NCBI GenBank assembly: GCA_016929795.1 | Contig: JAFGIA010000113.1 | Span: forward strand, 1 to 18,262 | Length of the DNA stretch: 18,262 nt | Reading direction: 5' to 3' | Origin: Anaerolineae bacterium | Lineage (GTDB): Bacteria; Chloroflexota; Anaerolineae; JAAYZQ01 | In this document: positions 15,157-18,262 of the stretch, piece by piece | Layout of the letters: each line of letters opens with the position of its first letter | How positions within the stretch are numbered: the first letter of the stretch is position 1 | Translations under genes and position numbers: made by a program | The notes under the pieces: model-generated | What the model was told of the DNA's origin: nothing | What the model saw: only the letters and a program-made list of their open reading frames with translations | Databases searched by the model: none

Positions 15157-15377
15157 ACAGCGAGAACGTCCAAGCGTACAAAAGTTTGAGTTGGTTCGTC
15201 GAGTAGGGTGCCGGCGATCCCGCCGTGGAGCTGGCCTGGAAAGCCCTGGTGCTCCGGCTTGGGTTGGAAGCGGGCGAGGCAGCGGCCAGCGTCGTCGGTG
15301 TAGAATTTCAGGTGCAGGCCGATGGGATTGTCGATGCCGCACACGAAACACATGCGGGAGTTGGGTTGTTTTTCCAT
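15153..15377 (-). pseudogene. Truncated duplicate of the hotdog thioesterase
   Basis: The 74-codon frame begins with 61 residues identical to the thioesterase at 13237-13692 except for Ile34Leu and Arg40Lys. It then runs into 13 unrelated residues (PTQTFVRLDVLAV) and stops. It keeps the Cys-x2-Cys element and HGGIAGTLLDE but lacks the second half of the hotdog sheet, so it should not fold as an active enzyme. Most of the roughly 14 base differences are silent, so the copy was under protein-level selection, or was being converted, before truncation. Its promoter is intact, so a transcript and short peptide may still be made. Confidence 0.87.
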
Positions 15378-15435
15378 GATGCTCTCTCCTTATGCCTGAT
15401 GAATTATAGCATCGACGCGGGGTTTGGGCAAACCT
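15195..15435. repeat. Duplicated segment, second copy
   Basis: A direct repeat of 13510-13766, same orientation, about 1.7 kb away, with the CPBP gene between. The left boundary is sharp, at TTCGTC (15195-15200), matching 13510-13515. The right boundary fades just beyond the -35 box. Recombination between the copies would delete the CPBP gene. Confidence 0.88.
15403..15431 (-). promoter_or_regulatory. Retained promoter of the truncated thioesterase copy
   Basis: On the minus strand TTGCCC (15431-15426), 17 bp, TATAAT (15408-15403), nearly identical to the promoter at 13734-13762. Confidence 0.65.
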
Positions 15436-15487
15436 CTCCCATTCGAATCTTGCTGGGTTCGGCGGTGGAAGTTGATTGCGAGCCGTC

Positions 15488-15516
15488 TTGTCAAAAAACA
15501 CGCTCCGTGGTATGAT
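15488..15516 (+). promoter_or_regulatory. Promoter of the PIN-domain gene pair
   Basis: TTGTCA (15488-15493), 17 bp, TATGAT (15511-15516), with TG one base upstream of the -10 box. The predicted start near 15523 gives a leader of about 128 nt. No clear palindromic operator overlaps it. Only tiny frames (such as MQQLRK from 15547) occur in the leader. Confidence 0.65.
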
Positions 15517-15650
15517 TGTAGCCAGCCGACCGTCTCAGATTCTACATGCAGCAGCTGAGGAAATGAGCCTTGGCGCCGGTGGGTAATGGTTCAGGGCTCG
15601 CTTGGCAGTCGTGGGTATGACCTGGAAGCCGGTCAGATGAGATTGGCAAC

Positions 15651-16091
15651 ATGAAGATATACCTGGACACGTGCAGTTTACAGCGCCCTCTGGACACCAA
15701 AGCTCAGACTCGGATCATTCTCGAGGCCGATGCCATTCTGGGCATCTTGGCCCTTTGTGAGGCAGGGACCGTCGAGTTGATCTCATCGGACGCCCTGCTC
15801 TATGAAACGTCGCGAACTCCAAACGTCACGCGGCAGGAATATGCATACGAGACCTTGTCCAAGGCAGCAGCGTTTGTCAAATTGGACGAGCAAGTAGAAC
15901 GGCGGGCCAGAGAACTGTATGAAGCTGGCATCGAGCCCCTGGATGCGCTGCATTTGGCCTCGGCGGAGACCGGCCGTGCGGACCTATTCTGCACCTGTGA
16001 TGACAGGTTGCTGAAAAGAGCCAGGAACATCCTGGGGTTGCAAACAAGAGTGGTATCGCCACTGGAAGCGATAGAGGAGCTCGAGAAATGA
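15651..16091 (+). CDS. PIN-domain protein, VapC-like toxin candidate
   Basis: A 146-aa PIN-domain protein. Acidic metal-binding residues are in place: D6 (YLDTCS), E52 (LLYETS), D98 (PLDALHLASA) and D117/D118 (TCDDRLL). PIN proteins of this kind are Mg-dependent RNases, many of them VapC toxins that cleave tRNA or rRNA. The start follows a weak ribosome-binding site. Its stop codon overlaps the next gene's ATG as ATGA. No conventional VapB-type DNA-binding antitoxin precedes it, so the candidate partner is the downstream 73-aa protein. Base composition is lower in GC than the housekeeping genes, fitting an accessory module. Confidence 0.9.
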   Translation: MKIYLDTCSLQRPLDTKAQTRIILEADAILGILALCEAGTVELISSDALLYETSRTPNVTRQEYAYETLSKAAAFVKLDEQVERRARELYEAGIEPLDALHLASAETGRADLFCTCDDRLLKRARNILGLQTRVVSPLEAIEELEK

Positions 16092-16309
16092 CCGTGGAAG
16101 TGAAACCGTTGGCTGAGGTGACTCAGGAGGCCATTAGAGTGTTGGTCCAGGAGATCGGACCTGTCAACACCATACGTTTTGTCAATCAGTTTACCGTGGG
16201 CTATGGGAACTATACGGAGGAACGCCGGCAATTGTTTGCAGGTATGTCTCTGGATGATATTGTCTCCGAGATCAAGCGAGGAAGAGGGCACGCTGAACCT
16301 CGTCGATAG
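16088..16309 (+). CDS. 73-aa partner of the PIN protein, candidate antitoxin
   Basis: A 73-aa protein whose ATG overlaps the PIN gene's stop, so the two are translationally coupled. It contains PVNTIRFVNQFTVGYGNYTEERRQLF followed by an acidic MSLDDIVSEIKR helix. I have a faint memory of small proteins of this type beside PIN genes in cyanobacteria and Chloroflexota but cannot name the family. No ribbon-helix-helix, AbrB or Phd fold is evident. Coupling and size suggest an antitoxin or inhibitor; this is inference. A strong terminator follows at 16342. Confidence 0.72.
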   Translation: MTVEVKPLAEVTQEAIRVLVQEIGPVNTIRFVNQFTVGYGNYTEERRQLFAGMSLDDIVSEIKRGRGHAEPRR

Positions 16310-16341
16310 CTCATGATGCTCCGTCGTGCGGTCAGGCTCAG

Positions 16342-16380
16342 AAGGACCTCGGCTCTCCGTGAACCGAGGTCCTTTTTATT
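16342..16380 (+). terminator. Rho-independent terminator of the PIN module
   Basis: A perfect 11-bp stem (AAGGACCTCGG at 16342-16352 with CCGAGGTCCTT at 16364-16374) with an 11-nt loop, followed by TTTATT. The stem ends in T residues that continue the tract. It lies 33 bp after the stop of the 73-aa gene. Confidence 0.9.
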
Positions 16381-16502
16381 CCTCGAAACCATGGCCTGTA
16401 GTACTGTCATACAGACTGAGCGACAGGGATGATATTGGCACCGGCAGCAGATGCCGGAGATTGGGTAGGGTAATGGAGAGGATACCAAAAGTCATCAAGG
16501 GG

Positions 16503-16534
16503 CAGGTGTGACGCACGCGCGTGCGTCACACCTG
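16503..16534. repeat. 32-bp perfect palindrome, likely terminator stem
   Basis: CAGGTGTGACGCACGC (16503-16518) is followed at once by its exact reverse complement. It lies 11 bp past the stop codon of the minus-strand exoprotein gene, so it probably forms the 3' hairpin of that mRNA. No T tract follows directly on the minus strand. A self-complementary centre (GCGC) allows cruciform formation. Between 16381 and 16502 no gene is seen. Confidence 0.8.
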
Positions 16535-16545
16535 ACAGATTGACG

Positions 16546-18262
16546 TTAGTGTTTGAGGACGATGGGCAGGAATACGTTCATCCCTCCCCCGCCGATGAAT
16601 TCGATCGAATCCCCCGCCACGTCGGGCGATTCGTTCATCGCCGCGTCGCGGAACATGACGTACACCGTCGCGATGTCGCCCGAGTGCAAGCCACTCGCCA
16701 GGGTCCATGGCATGTCCTGTGTGTATGCCTGCCAGCTTGCTCCGGCAAAGTCGGGTGTGTTGGAGACGAGCACCTCCGTCACGTCCTCCTCGACCCCCGG
16801 TTCCTCAAAGAGAAAGTTCAGCGTGACATAGCGCGTGTCGGTCTGTTCGGCACCGCCGTTGATGAGCACGCTGATGTTGCTCGGCGGGAAGGGATCGACC
16901 TTGGGCATGGCCCAGGTGGCCGCACTGACCGCGCTGCGATGGCTGTCGCCATCCACGGCCATCATCTTGTAGGCGTAGAGCGTGTCGTTGGTCAGGCCGG
17001 TGTCGGTGTAGACGCCGGTGGGCGGCACGTTGTTCGCCACCCACACATAGTCGAGGTCAGGCGCTCGCAAGGTGCTGTCGACGGCGCGTGCCAGCCGCAG
17101 ACGGCTGTACTCTGGTGCCACGTCAAAGGTCAGCACGTTCGAAGCGACGTTGGCCGTGGCATGGACCCAGCCGATGGCGACGATCTGGTCATCAGATGGG
17201 TCGAGTGGGTCCTGTCCGTGGAGGTCGACCTCTGAGTAGTCGTTCTCACCGCCGCCGTCGCTGTCGCTGTTGTGCGGATCGGTGCCGGCGTGGTACTCGG
17301 CGAGGTTGTCAAGATCCTCCAGGTCGGGGTCTTGTCCGGCATCAGAGGGATCTAGCTTATCGAGGCCGTGTATATCCTCCCAGATGTCGGGCATCCCGTC
17401 ACTGTCCGTGTCGGCGCCGAGCTCGACGGTGAAAGAGACCTGGCCAAACCGTGGCCCCACCACGTTTGCCACGCCGTCGGTCTGCACGCCGACGCGGTAG
17501 CTGCCCTCCTGTGCGTCGCCGGGGTTCATGATGCTCGTGGGCGTAAAGAGGTTGCCGTACAGGCCGTCTCCGGCGGCGCCGTCGCCGTGGTTGCCGTCGT
17601 CAAAGAGCTGGAGGAGGTGGACGAGGCCTGCCGGGTTGACGACACTGGCCTGGACCACGGCTCCGGGGATCGGGCCGGAGTTAGACAGGGCGGCAAGGAT
17701 CGGGAACTGCATGCCTTGCAGGCGGCTCATCAGGGGGGGGCCGAGAAAGACGTGCAGCGTGTGATGCGTGTTGCCGCTGGCACCGACAAAGTAGGGCAAG
17801 CCTTGCTCAGGCGCCGTACCCACCTCGATCCATACGGTGACGACCACCGTCCATTCCCCGGGGACGAGCGCAGGGCTGGTGACGTGTACCAGGTAGTGCG
17901 TAGGATCGGTTTCACACCGCACACCTGGCTCCCGGCACGAAACCTGCTTACCGTCGGGCTTGTAGAGGTTGACCGTGAACCAGGCGTTCGACGGCAGCGA
18001 TGCGAAATCGACGAAAAAGACTGCCTCGGTGACGTCGTCGTCGACGACGACGTCGTGGGAAACCGGGGTATTGTAGCCGATGAATCCCGCCATCTCGTAG
18101 ATGCGCGACCGGCCTGCCACATCACCCTGGATGTACTCGTAGGTGCTGGCCAGCTCGTTGCGCCAGTCGGGCGTGACCTGATCGATGCCCCTGACCAGCG
18201 AGTTTTCATCGGGCACAAAGTGATAGCTGCCGCCGGTCAAGGTGGCGATCTCTTGCATCAGG
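16546..18262 (-). CDS. Secreted multidomain protein with acidic Ca-binding repeats and FLPIVL tail (5' partial)
   Basis: The frame is open to the window edge, so the N-terminus is missing; the ATG at 18258 is probably internal because the preceding codon is in frame and the sequence resumes mid-domain. The first residues (EIATLTGGSYHFVPDENSLVRGI) look like the end of a VWA domain. A beta-sandwich region follows, then a choice-of-anchor-type stretch (LFDDGNHGDGAAGDGLYG). Aspartate-rich repeats like thrombospondin type 3 or EF-hand loops (DTDSDGMPD, DPHNSDSDGG) lie at about 17190-17430. A fibronectin-III-like region comes next, and the tail is MNVFLPIVLKH. Presumably it is exported and calcium-stabilised on the cell surface. 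Ligand unknown. Confidence 0.87.
   Translation of the reverse strand, partial: LMQEIATLTGGSYHFVPDENSLVRGIDQVTPDWRNELASTYEYIQGDVAGRSRIYEMAGFIGYNTPVSHDVVVDDDVTEAVFFVDFASLPSNAWFTVNLYKPDGKQVSCREPGVRCETDPTHYLVHVTSPALVPGEWTVVVTVWIEVGTAPEQGLPYFVGASGNTHHTLHVFLGPPLMSRLQGMQFPILAALSNSGPIPGAVVQASVVNPAGLVHLLQLFDDGNHGDGAAGDGLYGNLFTPTSIMNPGDAQEGSYRVGVQTDGVANVVGPRFGQVSFTVELGADTDSDGMPDIWEDIHGLDKLDPSDAGQDPDLEDLDNLAEYHAGTDPHNSDSDGGGENDYSEVDLHGQDPLDPSDDQIVAIGWVHATANVASNVLTFDVAPEYSRLRLARAVDSTLRAPDLDYVWVANNVPPTGVYTDTGLTNDTLYAYKMMAVDGDSHRSAVSAATWAMPKVDPFPPSNISVLINGGAEQTDTRYVTLNFLFEEPGVEEDVTEVLVSNTPDFAGASWQAYTQDMPWTLASGLHSGDIATVYVMFRDAAMNESPDVAGDSIEFIGGGGMNVFLPIVLKH

Overview
The window is high-GC bacterial DNA. The best overall fit is a member of the Chloroflexota, perhaps an Anaerolineae-like lineage. 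This is an inference from three things: two secreted proteins ending in a short FLP(L/I)V-type tail that I associate with Chloroflexota exoproteins, a GGxYxLxGTxGQPDAG-type secreted protein, and dispersed GTAGGGCGGAT-type palindromes between genes. No rRNA or other marker settles the taxonomy.

Layout, left to right. Positions 1-474 hold no convincing gene. They contain a foldable segment, two stem-loops that could be terminators, and a copy of a widespread intergenic palindrome. From 2786 down to 475 on the minus strand lies a two-gene secretion unit: a large surface protein (signal peptide, YadA-head-like beta-helix repeats, S74 intramolecular chaperone, coiled coil, C-terminal membrane segment), then, joined by an ATGA overlap, a 97-aa secreted protein. 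Divergent from it, on the plus strand, is a housekeeping run: topA (with a promoter that predicts a leaderless mRNA), a fused nadC-nadA gene, nadB, an M24 metallopeptidase and ruvB. The nad genes are separated by 9 bp and together supply all three enzymes of the aspartate-to-nicotinate-mononucleotide route. A long inverted repeat separates ruvB from the convergent minus-strand genes.

Positions 13762 down to 11240 read on the minus strand: a hotdog thioesterase, a ROK-family sugar kinase (probably glucokinase), and an SPFH/slipin membrane protein with its own promoter. Positions about 13770-16540 look like an accessory insert. The base composition is visibly lower in GC than the neighbours. 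It carries a CPBP intramembrane protease behind a palindromic operator, a truncated second copy of the thioesterase gene with its promoter, and a toxin-antitoxin-like pair made of a PIN-domain protein and a 73-aa partner, closed by a strong terminator. The window ends inside a minus-strand gene for a secreted protein with the end of a VWA-like domain, a choice-of-anchor-type domain, calcium-binding acidic repeats and the FLPIVLKH tail.

Most notable points: the NadC-NadA fusion in one operon with NadB; the shared C-terminal tail on two unrelated secreted proteins; related hairpins placed between promoter and start codon of two minus-strand genes; the partial gene duplication bracketing the CPBP gene; and the toxin-first PIN module with an unfamiliar partner.
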